The position numbers were made by a program, and so were the translations under genes. 64,000 nt of DNA, taken from NCBI GenBank assembly GCA_964484795.1, contig CAZAFN010000004.1, forward strand, positions 15,054-79,053, in the 5' to 3' direction. This document shows, one piece after another, positions 42,744-50,239 of this stretch. A model generated the notes under the pieces. It saw only the letters and a program-made list of their open reading frames with translations, was not told the origin of the DNA and made no database searches. How positions within the stretch are numbered: the stretch's first letter is position 1; each line of letters begins with the position of its first letter. This stretch comes from CAZAFN01 sp964484795 (GTDB taxonomy: Bacteria > Pseudomonadota > Alphaproteobacteria > Methylaequorales > Methylaequoraceae).

Positions 42744-43413
42744 TTACAAGCATATAACCTTTTCCACGCACAGTTTTTAGAAAAGATGATTTATTTGATG
42801 AAATCTTTTTTCTTAATCTTGTGACAGTGACGTCTATTGAACGAAGATTAGACTCAACATTAAGTTTTTTGGCAATTTCTTCTCTGGAAATTTCCTTGTT
42901 GAGGTTTTTAGATAATATTTCTAATAGATGTTCTTCAGAAGAGGTTAAATTGATATTGTAATTATTCTTTTTAAGCTCTCTTGTACTTAGATCAAACTCA
43001 TATTCACCAAAATATGATTTTCTTAATGATTTGATTTTATTTACTCTTGGATTGAGTAATTTGTTCATTCTCAAAATAAGTTCAATGGGTTCAAAAGGCT
43101 TTATCAAATAATCATCACAACCTACATTATATGATTCAGTCTTTTTTTTAATTTGGCTGCTTGCCGTCAACATAATTACAGGAACATTTTTATTAAATTT
43201 TCTAAAATTATTTAAAAATTTAATACCACTTTGTTTGGGCATCATTATATCCAGTATAATAAGATCAAAAGTAAAAAATTTTGTAAATTCATCAGCTTCA
43301 AAAGCATCCTTGGCTATTGAAACTCTAAAATTTTTTTTTTTAAGATAAATTTTTAAAAGTTGCCTTATTTTATCATCATCATCAACACACAAAATATGAG
43401 GGATATTTTTCAT
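42721..43413 (-). CDS. OmpR-like response regulator
   Basis: A 230-residue regulator with a receiver domain (acidic DDDD at 11-14, phospho-acceptor Asp 55 in IILDIMMP, Lys in LIKPFEP) and an OmpR/PhoB winged helix (LTSSEEHLLEIL, RSIDVTVTRLRKK, RGKGYML). Gene order regulator-then-kinase with overlap is that of ompR-envZ. It is divergent from ilvE; the spacer of about 80 bases may hold both promoters. Confidence 0.9.
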   Translation of the reverse strand: MKNIPHILCVDDDDKIRQLLKIYLKKKNFRVSIAKDAFEADEFTKFFTFDLIILDIMMPKQSGIKFLNNFRKFNKNVPVIMLTASSQIKKKTESYNVGCDDYLIKPFEPIELILRMNKLLNPRVNKIKSLRKSYFGEYEFDLSTRELKKNNYNINLTSSEEHLLEILSKNLNKEISREEIAKKLNVESNLRSIDVTVTRLRKKISSNKSSFLKTVRGKGYMLVSEYDQEI

Positions 43414-43496
43414 TAATAGACAAATTTAAAGATCAAAGTATTTATTATTGATTTTACAATGTTATAGTATTTAAATTTTAACTTATAAGAAAAAAT

Positions 43497-44369
43497 ATGC
43501 AAATGGTCCCTTTTGATAAACGAGATGGTGTTATTTGGTTGAATGGCTCATATAGAGAATGGAATGAAACCAAAATTCACGTTTTAAACCATGGTCTTCA
43601 CTATGGGAGTTGTGTGTTTGAGGGTTTGCGAATATATAATGGAAAAATTTTTAAACTTGACGAGCATATTGCTAGACTTTTTGAATCTGCCAAAATTTTA
43701 GATTTAACAATTCCGTTTTCTACTAAGGAAATAAAAAAAATTACCAATGAGATTACTTGTAAACAGAATATTTTAAATGGTTATATTAGGCCAGTAGTTT
43801 GGAGAGGCAGTGAAATGATGGCAATTTCAGCAAAAAAAGGTAGTACTAATGTTGCTATAGCTGCATGGACATGGCCGTCATACTTTTCAGAAGATAGATT
43901 GTTAAAAGGGATTAAACTGACAGTTTCAAAATGGGTTAGACCATCTCCTAATTCAGCTCCGACGAATAGTAAGGCGTCAGGGCTTTATATGATTTGTTCC
44001 TTGAGCAAACATCTTGCTGAGTCTAGTGGTTTTGACGATGCATTAATGCTTGATTATAGAAACTACATTGCAGAATCTACAGGTGCAAACATTTTTTTTG
44101 TAAAAGATCAGGAACTTTTTACACCAATTCCTGATTGTTTTCTTAATGGAATAACTAGACAAACTGTCATAGATATTGCCAAGATGCAAAATATAAATGT
44201 CAATGAAGGACATTTCAAAACTAATTTTTTATCCGAATGTGATGAAGCATTTTTAACTGGAACAGCTGTAGAAATCACCCCGATTTCATCAATTGACAAA
44301 TATTCCTTTGAAGTAGGGAAAATAACTAAATTATTAATGAATCAATTCAAGAAGATTGTTAATTTATGA
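43497..44369 (+). CDS. ilvE: Branched-chain-amino-acid aminotransferase
   Basis: This 290-residue fold-type IV PLP enzyme interconverts Leu/Ile/Val and their keto acids. It shows VLNHGLHYGSCVFEGLR at the N-terminus (typical BCAT start), RPVVWRGSE, the PLP Lys in NSKASGLY, ESTGANIFFV, LNGITRQTVID and the FLTGTAVEITPI C-terminal motif. The ATG at 43497 is followed by another Met two codons on. It overlaps the convergent moaE gene by 6 bases. Confidence 0.94.
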   Translation: MQMVPFDKRDGVIWLNGSYREWNETKIHVLNHGLHYGSCVFEGLRIYNGKIFKLDEHIARLFESAKILDLTIPFSTKEIKKITNEITCKQNILNGYIRPVVWRGSEMMAISAKKGSTNVAIAAWTWPSYFSEDRLLKGIKLTVSKWVRPSPNSAPTNSKASGLYMICSLSKHLAESSGFDDALMLDYRNYIAESTGANIFFVKDQELFTPIPDCFLNGITRQTVIDIAKMQNINVNEGHFKTNFLSECDEAFLTGTAVEITPISSIDKYSFEVGKITKLLMNQFKKIVNL

Positions 44370-44813
44370 ATTTTTTATTTTTTTCATATCTTCTTGGGTC
44401 TGTTCAACCCAATGAGATTTATTTTTAAAGTTCTCTTTTTTCCAAAAAGTAATTTTAATTTTTAACCAATCCACAACTGTTTCTATGAAAAAATAACTAT
44501 CTTTTCTGTGTTTGCTTGCAACTAATAATAAAACTATATTCTCACCAGGAAATAAGTTTCCAAATCTATGCAATAGAAGATAATCATCAAAAAAACATTT
44601 TTTTTTTAGTTTGGTAATTATTTTTTTTGTTTGAGTAAAAGCCATTTTTTTATAATATTCTATATCTATACTTTCGATAGTCTTGCCATCACTTGATGGT
44701 TTAACCTTTCCCAGAAAAACCATAATAGATCCTGATTTAAAGTTTTTTTTTGAAAATAAACTTAACTCTTTTTCTGCATTAAAATCTTCTTCTTGAAATC
44801 TAATTTTCATCAT
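44364..44813 (-). CDS. moaE: Molybdopterin synthase catalytic (large) subunit MoaE
   Basis: 149 residues. MoaE with MoaD turns cyclic pyranopterin monophosphate into molybdopterin. Conserved parts are GSIMVFLGKVKP near 27-38, IEYYKKMA, HRFGNLFPGE, the VASKHRKDSYF active-site segment and VDWLKIKITFWKKE near the C-terminus. It overlaps moaD by 4 bases and is the last gene of the uvrC-pgsA-mobB-moeA-moaD-moaE operon. Confidence 0.92.
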   Translation of the reverse strand: MMKIRFQEEDFNAEKELSLFSKKNFKSGSIMVFLGKVKPSSDGKTIESIDIEYYKKMAFTQTKKIITKLKKKCFFDDYLLLHRFGNLFPGENIVLLLVASKHRKDSYFFIETVVDWLKIKITFWKKENFKNKSHWVEQTQEDMKKIKNS

Positions 44814-45058
44814 CCACCCGTTACTGGTGGAAAGAATGCAACTTCATCACCATCTGTTACAAATCTGTCAAAATCAGCATATTCACAATTAATAGCGCAT
44901 TTCAAATTTTTAGTATTTTCAAAAGCTTTTTTGTATAGATTGTTTTTCTGTTTAAGTTGATTGATAATTTCTTTTATTTTAATTTTACCTTTTATTTTTA
45001 TAGTTTCTTCACTCTTTCCAATGGTTTGTTTTAGTTTTGCAAAGTATAATATTTTCAA
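44810..45058 (-). CDS. moaD: Molybdopterin synthase sulfur-carrier subunit MoaD
   Basis: This 82-residue ubiquitin-like protein begins with ILYFAKLKQTIGKSEE and ends with the functional PPVTGG, whose C-terminal Gly-Gly is adenylated and thiocarboxylated. It is flanked by 4-base overlaps with moaE and moeA. No moeB/sulfurtransferase gene for activation is visible in the window. Confidence 0.93.
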   Translation of the reverse strand: MKILYFAKLKQTIGKSEETIKIKGKIKIKEIINQLKQKNNLYKKAFENTKNLKCAINCEYADFDRFVTDGDEVAFFPPVTGG

Positions 45059-46296
45059 TTTAACATATCCTCGTATCTGAAAAATTTAAGCAAAGTTCCC
45101 TTTGAAACATTTGTTTTTTTTTCATCTATTTCAATGATTCCATCACTTTGACTTATTGATGAGATTATTCCTGAACCAGTTGTATTAAATTTTTCAAGAA
45201 CTTGCTTGTTTTTTTCTAATTTTATGGATCCTCGTAACCATTCTCTTCTACCAATTTTTTTTTTCATTGAAAAATTGGCAGGTAAGATTCTTTCTATTAT
45301 TTCATTTTTTTTTATTCCAGATAATTTTTTAATATAATCAATTACCAACATAAAAAAAGTCACTATAACAGCCACTGGGTTGCCTGGAAGTCCGATAAAA
45401 GGCTTGCCTTTTATCATTCCAAATGCAAATGGTCTGCCGGGTTTGATTGCTAATCTCCAAAAAGCGATTTTTCCACACTTCCTAAGTGTTTTGCCAATTT
45501 TATCCATCTTACTTTGGGAAACTCCACCACTTGTTAAAATTAAATCATATTTTTCAGCACATTTTAAAATTTTACTCTTTGACTCATTAAAGTCATCTTT
45601 TATTATACCAAGATCAAATGAATCGCATCCAATTCTCTTGATCAAATTAAGTAAAGATATTTTGTTAGAATCATATATGTCGAATTCTTTTTTTTTAGAG
45701 TTTGCTAATTCATTGCCTGATGAAAAAACACCTACCTTTAGTTTTTTTAGTACTTTTATTTTTTTTAGGCCTAATGATGATAATTGTGAAAGATCAACTG
45801 AACGAATTTTTTTTCCCTTTTTAAATGCAACTTTATTTTTTTTAATGTCTTCTCCTCTAAGTCTTATATTTGAACCTTTTTTTGGTATTCTAATGATTTG
45901 AATATGATTGCCAGAAATTTTACAATTTTCTTCCATACAAACAGTATCAATCTTACTGTCCTTAAAATCAAAAATATATGCTCCAGTATAGATTCTTATG
46001 GCTTCCTTTTCTTTTAATCTGCCCAAAAATGGTTTTCCTGGGAAAGATTCTCCAATAATTTTAAATTTTTTTGTTTTCTCACCCAGTGACTTGTGAGTAA
46101 AAGCGTATCCATCGACTGCAGCATTATGGTGCTCAGGAATATTAAATTTTGCATATATATTTTCCGCTAAAACTCTTCCTTCACATTGATTGATTCCAAT
46201 GGTTTCTGTCTGGATTATTCTTTTAGCATTTCTAAGCATTATCTTTCTTGCTTGATTAACAGAAATTAGTTTTTCATTTGTGCTAAATTTTTCCAT
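45055..46296 (-). CDS. moeA: Molybdopterin molybdenumtransferase MoeA
   Basis: This 413-residue enzyme inserts molybdate into adenylylated molybdopterin. It has the N-terminal PEHHNAAVDGYAF loop, IYTGAYIF, LRGEDIKK, the DSNKISLLNLI-type central domain, SGGVSQSKMDKIG, WRLAIKPGRPFAFG, GLPGNPVAVIVTF and a C-terminal beta domain (REWLRGSIKLE, TGSGIISSISQSDG). It overlaps moaD by 4 and mobB by 14 bases. It would act after MoaB, encoded at 12916-13440. Confidence 0.94.
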   Translation of the reverse strand: MEKFSTNEKLISVNQARKIMLRNAKRIIQTETIGINQCEGRVLAENIYAKFNIPEHHNAAVDGYAFTHKSLGEKTKKFKIIGESFPGKPFLGRLKEKEAIRIYTGAYIFDFKDSKIDTVCMEENCKISGNHIQIIRIPKKGSNIRLRGEDIKKNKVAFKKGKKIRSVDLSQLSSLGLKKIKVLKKLKVGVFSSGNELANSKKKEFDIYDSNKISLLNLIKRIGCDSFDLGIIKDDFNESKSKILKCAEKYDLILTSGGVSQSKMDKIGKTLRKCGKIAFWRLAIKPGRPFAFGMIKGKPFIGLPGNPVAVIVTFFMLVIDYIKKLSGIKKNEIIERILPANFSMKKKIGRREWLRGSIKLEKNKQVLEKFNTTGSGIISSISQSDGIIEIDEKKTNVSKGTLLKFFRYEDMLN

Positions 46297-46801
46297 TTTT
46301 TGTATAATCTAATATGAAGTCAGCTATTTTTCTTGTTTCATTAAATTTAAATTTTGGCAAATCTATTTTAGATAGTTTTGTGAAAATTTCATCAAAGACT
46401 ATAGCCTTGATATAGTCATCATTTTCACATATTAATGGTTTTGAATTTTTTTTTCTAACAACTTCCAATTTAGGTGTTTTGTTATGCTTTAAACCTTCTA
46501 CAAGGATTACATCAGTTTTTTTTGAAATTTTTTTTATAATTTCATCAAATCTAATTTTTTTTGTTTGCAATGCACTAATTTGAGCCCATTTTTTTTCGTT
46601 GAAAATTATTACTTCATTTGAACCTGATTGTAGATGCTTAAAACTATCTTTGCCTTTTTTATCTATTTCAAATGTGTGATGTGAATGTTTTATTGATGAA
46701 ACACAAATTTTTTTTTTTGTTAAGTATTTTATTATTCTGCAAGTTAGATCAGTTTTTCCACTGCCACTCCACCCAACAATTCCAAAGACTTTATTATTCA
46801 T
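46283..46801 (-). CDS. mobB: Molybdopterin-guanine dinucleotide biosynthesis adaptor MobB
   Basis: This 172-residue P-loop protein has GWSGSGKTDL (residues 9-18, Walker A), SIKHSHHTFEID, the D-x-x-G-like LVEGLKHNKTPKLEVVRK and an IALPxF-like segment near the end. MobB binds GTP and assists MobA in attaching GMP to molybdopterin. mobA itself is not in the window. It overlaps pgsA by 4 and moeA by 14 bases. Confidence 0.9.
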   Translation of the reverse strand: MNNKVFGIVGWSGSGKTDLTCRIIKYLTKKKICVSSIKHSHHTFEIDKKGKDSFKHLQSGSNEVIIFNEKKWAQISALQTKKIRFDEIIKKISKKTDVILVEGLKHNKTPKLEVVRKKNSKPLICENDDYIKAIVFDEIFTKLSKIDLPKFKFNETRKIADFILDYTKNGKI

Positions 46802-47352
46802 TTAAACAGTTTCAAATTTTTTCTAAAATAAATATATCCAGTGTAAATTGTAAGAATAGACGCGATAGTCAATCCAATGCAACCAATATGCAATATTAAC
46901 ATTGTTGAAAAATTATCTGCTACAATCAAAAAACCAAGAGATGTCATTTGTATAACGGTTTTCCATTTGGATAGCTTGGTAACAAGAAGAGTTTCTCTTG
47001 TGTTAAAGAAAAAGTCTCTTAACCCAGAAACCAAAATTTCTCTAAGTATTATTATTAGGGCAGGGTAAATAAAAAAACCATCAATTTTATTGTGAACGAC
47101 GAGCATAAAGATTACAGCTACCACTAATATTTTATCTGCAATTGGATCAAAAAATCTTCCAAAGTTAGACTCTATTTCAAATTTTCTAGCTAGGAATCCA
47201 TCAAGGAAATCTGAAAAGCAAGCTATAATGTAGAATAGAAGCGCAACCCAATGATGATTAACTGTTTCAGACTCCATACAAATTATTATTCCTGGGATTA
47301 ATAAGATCCTAAGGAAAGTTAAAAAATTTGGAATATTATTTTTACTAAACAA
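46798..47352 (-). CDS. pgsA: CDP-diacylglycerol-glycerol-3-phosphate 3-phosphatidyltransferase
   Basis: This 184-residue membrane enzyme makes phosphatidylglycerol-phosphate. It has the CDP-alcohol phosphotransferase signature DG-x2-AR-x8-G-x3-D-x3-D (starting near residue 49, DGFLARKF...GRFFDPIAD), NIPNFLTFLRILLIPG at the N-terminus and about four to five transmembrane helices. It overlaps uvrC by 8 and mobB by 4 bases; uvrC-pgsA adjacency is widely conserved. Confidence 0.95.
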   Translation of the reverse strand: MFSKNNIPNFLTFLRILLIPGIIICMESETVNHHWVALLFYIIACFSDFLDGFLARKFEIESNFGRFFDPIADKILVVAVIFMLVVHNKIDGFFIYPALIIILREILVSGLRDFFFNTRETLLVTKLSKWKTVIQMTSLGFLIVADNFSTMLILHIGCIGLTIASILTIYTGYIYFRKNLKLFK

Positions 47353-49195
47353 TTTTATTAAACTCCTTATAAATAATTATTGCAATTTTCTCTCCAATAC
47401 CAGGTGTTTTTTTTAAATCCTGCAAACTTGCTGTTTTAATATTTTCTATAGAGCCAAAATAAGACAGAAGATTCGACTTCATTTTTTTCCCTACACCTTT
47501 GATACAGTCAAAAACAGAATTGTTCAATGATCGTGATCTTCTAATTTTCTGAGATGTAATTGCAAATCTATGAGCTTCATCTCTCAGTCTTTGAAGAAAA
47601 AACAATTCCTTATCTTTTGTATTGAAATTGTGGTAGTGGTTTTTTGAGTAAATAGTTTCATTTCCAGCATTTCTATTTTTCCCTTTGGCTATGCTAATTA
47701 TATCAATGTTTTCTATTTTTTTTTCTTTCAAACTTTTGTATGCAACATTTAAATGTCCTTTGCCACCATCAATTATTATTAAGTTGGGCAGATAATTCTT
47801 CCATTTGGTAGTTAATGTGAAACGTCTATTTAACATTTGAGATAACATAAAATAATCATCATTCAATCTTTCATTATCTGAAATAATATTAAATTTTCTG
47901 TACGATTTTTTTAAAAAACTGTTATTTTCAAAAACAACCATTGCTCCTACTGGATTGCTTCCACTTAGATGACTATTATCATATATTTCAATCCTGAAAG
48001 GGAAATTATTTAGTCCTAAAATATTAGATATATTTTTTAAGATTGTAGAAGTTTCTTGTCGACTGATGGCATTGTCTTTTAGACTTGCAGCAATATTGTC
48101 TTCAACCATATTTAAAATAGATAATTTTTTGCCCCTATCTGGTTTTTTAATCTTAACAATATATTTTGTGTTTTTAGAGATTATGGACGAAACCACATTG
48201 ATTTCTTTTAGGCTATGATTAATTAAAATCTCTCTTGGAGCAGTATTCTTTGAGTAAAAAAAAATTAAAAATTGACTAAGAATTATTTTAGGATCATCAA
48301 TAATATTTTCCATATAGAAAAATTCTTTATTTCCTAAATTTTTGCCAGATCGAAAAAAAAATATTTGAATACAAAATTGTTCGTATTTCTTAATGCAACA
48401 AATAACATCAAAATTTTCACTATTATTTAAATCTGAATGGTTTTCATTAGAAATTTTGGTTAAAGCTTTAATTCTATCTCTAATTGATGCAGCCATTTCA
48501 TAGTTTTCTTTTTTGCTTTCAATTCTCATTTTTTTTATTAATTCATTTTTGAGAAGTGAATTTTTTCCTTTTAAAAACATAATTGCATTGCTTACTAGAT
48601 CTAAGTAATTTTTCTTGCTTATTAAACCTACGCATGGAGCACTGCATCTTTTAATTTGATACAAAATGCAAGGCCTCTTTCTATTGTTAAACTCAGCGTC
48701 AGAGCAACTGCGAATCAAAAAGGCTTTTTCTAGTTGTTTAAGAACATTGTCAACAGCATTGACATTTGCAAATGGACCAAAAAATGTATCATTTTTATTT
48801 TGTTTTCCTCTAAATTTCCGTATTCTAGGCCAATCACTTTTCTTACTTATCATTATATAGGGATAACTTTTGTCATCCATCAATCTAATGTTAAACTTTG
48901 GTTTAAGTTCTTTAATTAAATTGTTTTCCAGCAAGAATGAATCTAGTTCTGTAGGTGTTTTAATAAATCCTATATTGTAGGTGAGGCTGATGAGTGATTT
49001 AATTCGATATGGTTGTTTTGATGAATTAATATAAGAAGATATTCTTTTTTTAAGATTCTTGGCTTTACCAATATAAAGAGGTTTATTATTTACATCTAAA
49101 AATTTGTAAACGCCAGATCCACTTGGGAATTTACTCATAGCTTCCTTAATTATCTTTTTTCCCTTTTCGAAGTCATATAAAGTGTTTTTTAACAT
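47345..49195 (-). CDS. uvrC: Excinuclease ABC subunit C
   Basis: This 616-residue nucleotide-excision repair nuclease has an N-terminal GIY-YIG domain (SGVYKFLDVNNKPLYIGKAKNL, about 23-44), a Cys-rich segment (RPCILYQIKRCSAPC), the UVR motif (YEMAASIRDRIKAL) and the RNase H-like C-terminal nuclease (IEIYDNSHLSGSNPVGAMVVF, LIIDGGKGHLN, RDEAHRFAI). A helix-hairpin-helix end (LKKTPGIGEKIA) closes it. It is the first gene of the long minus-strand operon; its upstream spacer (49196-49477) is the largest gene-free stretch in this part. Confidence 0.96.
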   Translation of the reverse strand: MLKNTLYDFEKGKKIIKEAMSKFPSGSGVYKFLDVNNKPLYIGKAKNLKKRISSYINSSKQPYRIKSLISLTYNIGFIKTPTELDSFLLENNLIKELKPKFNIRLMDDKSYPYIMISKKSDWPRIRKFRGKQNKNDTFFGPFANVNAVDNVLKQLEKAFLIRSCSDAEFNNRKRPCILYQIKRCSAPCVGLISKKNYLDLVSNAIMFLKGKNSLLKNELIKKMRIESKKENYEMAASIRDRIKALTKISNENHSDLNNSENFDVICCIKKYEQFCIQIFFFRSGKNLGNKEFFYMENIIDDPKIILSQFLIFFYSKNTAPREILINHSLKEINVVSSIISKNTKYIVKIKKPDRGKKLSILNMVEDNIAASLKDNAISRQETSTILKNISNILGLNNFPFRIEIYDNSHLSGSNPVGAMVVFENNSFLKKSYRKFNIISDNERLNDDYFMLSQMLNRRFTLTTKWKNYLPNLIIIDGGKGHLNVAYKSLKEKKIENIDIISIAKGKNRNAGNETIYSKNHYHNFNTKDKELFFLQRLRDEAHRFAITSQKIRRSRSLNNSVFDCIKGVGKKMKSNLLSYFGSIENIKTASLQDLKKTPGIGEKIAIIIYKEFNKIV

Positions 49196-49247
49196 TGTAA
49201 TTTACCTAAATGCTTGCTTTTATTATAAAAAATTGTCAAAAAAATAC

Positions 49248-49268
49248 TATCCACTAAATCTGTGGATA
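49248..49268. repeat. Inverted DnaA-box-like pair in the uvrC upstream spacer
   Basis: TATCCAC (49248-49254) and GTGGATA (49262-49268) form an inverted repeat with 7 bases between. The right arm is part of TGTGGATAA (49261-49269), the exact complement of the consensus DnaA box TTATCCACA; the left one differs at two positions. A TGTGAACAA at 49457-49465 is one mismatch from a box. This is the only such group I noticed in the window. Confidence 0.55.
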
Positions 49269-49326
49269 ATATTGTTAGTAATCTTTGAGTTTTTTAATTA
49301 ATCGTAATATTTCTGTGACTTTTTAC

Positions 49327-49351
49327 AAATTGATTAAAAATTAATCAATTT
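49327..49351. repeat. AT-rich 11-bp palindrome
   Basis: AAATTGATTAA (49327-49337) and TTAATCAATTT (49341-49351) are perfect inverted arms separated by AAA. The hairpin is all but two bases A/T, so it could be a weak terminator for the SDR/uvrB transcript coming from the right, or part of an easily unwound region. The remainder of 49196-49477 is very AT-rich with no ORF or RNA that I recognise. Confidence 0.5.
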
Positions 49352-49477
49352 TATAAGTAATTGTTTTAATTGAGGAAAAAATATTTTTATACGTATGTTT
49401 TTTTCTTTTTTTAATAATCATTTTTTTTTGATTTTTTCTAGGTTAGAAAAAATCACTGTGAACAACTTAAAAAAAAA

Positions 49478-50239
49478 TTAATCTTTAGAGAAATTTTTTG
49501 ATTTTGAATGTGCCCAACCCAGACTTTGCCCAGAGTCTATGGTTAATATCTCACCTGTAACTGATTGATTTGAAATAAAATAATCTATTGCTTTATTTAT
49601 TTCGTCTAGATTAATCTGCTTTTTCATTGGAGTTAATGAAATTTGTCTTTTAAATTGAGCTATAGTCTGGTTTTTACTTTTTAATGTGGGGCCAGGAGAA
49701 ATTCCATTAACTCTAATTTTAGGTGCAAGAAATAAAGCCAAACTTTTAGTTAAGGTGTAAAGTGCAGATTTACTTATTGTGTAAGAAGTGAAATATGGAG
49801 TAATATTTTTAACTCGTTGATCAAGAATATTTATAATCATTCCTTTTTTCTGCTCTAAATGTTTTACAAAATTTTTAGATAAAAAAAATGGGGCTTTTAA
49901 GTTAACATTTATATGTCTGTCAAAAATCTCGTAGGATGAATCGTCTATTGTGTCAAAATCAAATGCTGATGCATTGTTGATCAATAAATCAACTACCCCA
50001 AAATTTCTATGTATTTTTTTAAAAAAATCATCAAATTTTTTTTCTTTTTCAAAATTAAACTTAAAGGCACTGAATTTAATTGTATATTTTTTCAATTGAT
50101 TTTCTAATTTTTCAACTTCATTAATTGATTTGTTGTATTGAATGGCAACATTAATTCCTTCTTTTGCAAAATATTTAGCTATTGAAGCTCCAATTCTCTT
50201 TGCTCCACCAGTGATTAGAACCGAATTATATTGTTTCAT
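49478..50239 (-). CDS. SDR-family oxidoreductase, FolM/pteridine-reductase-like
   Basis: This 253-residue Rossmann enzyme has TGGAKRIGASIA at the NADP site, NNASAF, the catalytic Tyr/Lys in SYTISKSAL, RVNGISPGPTL and the C-terminal TIDSGQSLGWA. The N-x-x-DQR segment, where most SDRs have a catalytic Ser, and the SGQSLGWA ending are typical of the PTR1/FolM-like group that reduces dihydromonapterin or dihydrofolate. It overlaps the 3' end of uvrB by 14 bases. The substrate is inference. Confidence 0.78.
   Translation of the reverse strand: MKQYNSVLITGGAKRIGASIAKYFAKEGINVAIQYNKSINEVEKLENQLKKYTIKFSAFKFNFEKEKKFDDFFKKIHRNFGVVDLLINNASAFDFDTIDDSSYEIFDRHINVNLKAPFFLSKNFVKHLEQKKGMIINILDQRVKNITPYFTSYTISKSALYTLTKSLALFLAPKIRVNGISPGPTLKSKNQTIAQFKRQISLTPMKKQINLDEINKAIDYFISNQSVTGEILTIDSGQSLGWAHSKSKNFSKD

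Noticed and set aside
45380..45901. A 173-codon frame antisense to moeA
   Set aside because: moeA is intact and conserved here; the other frame shows no motif.
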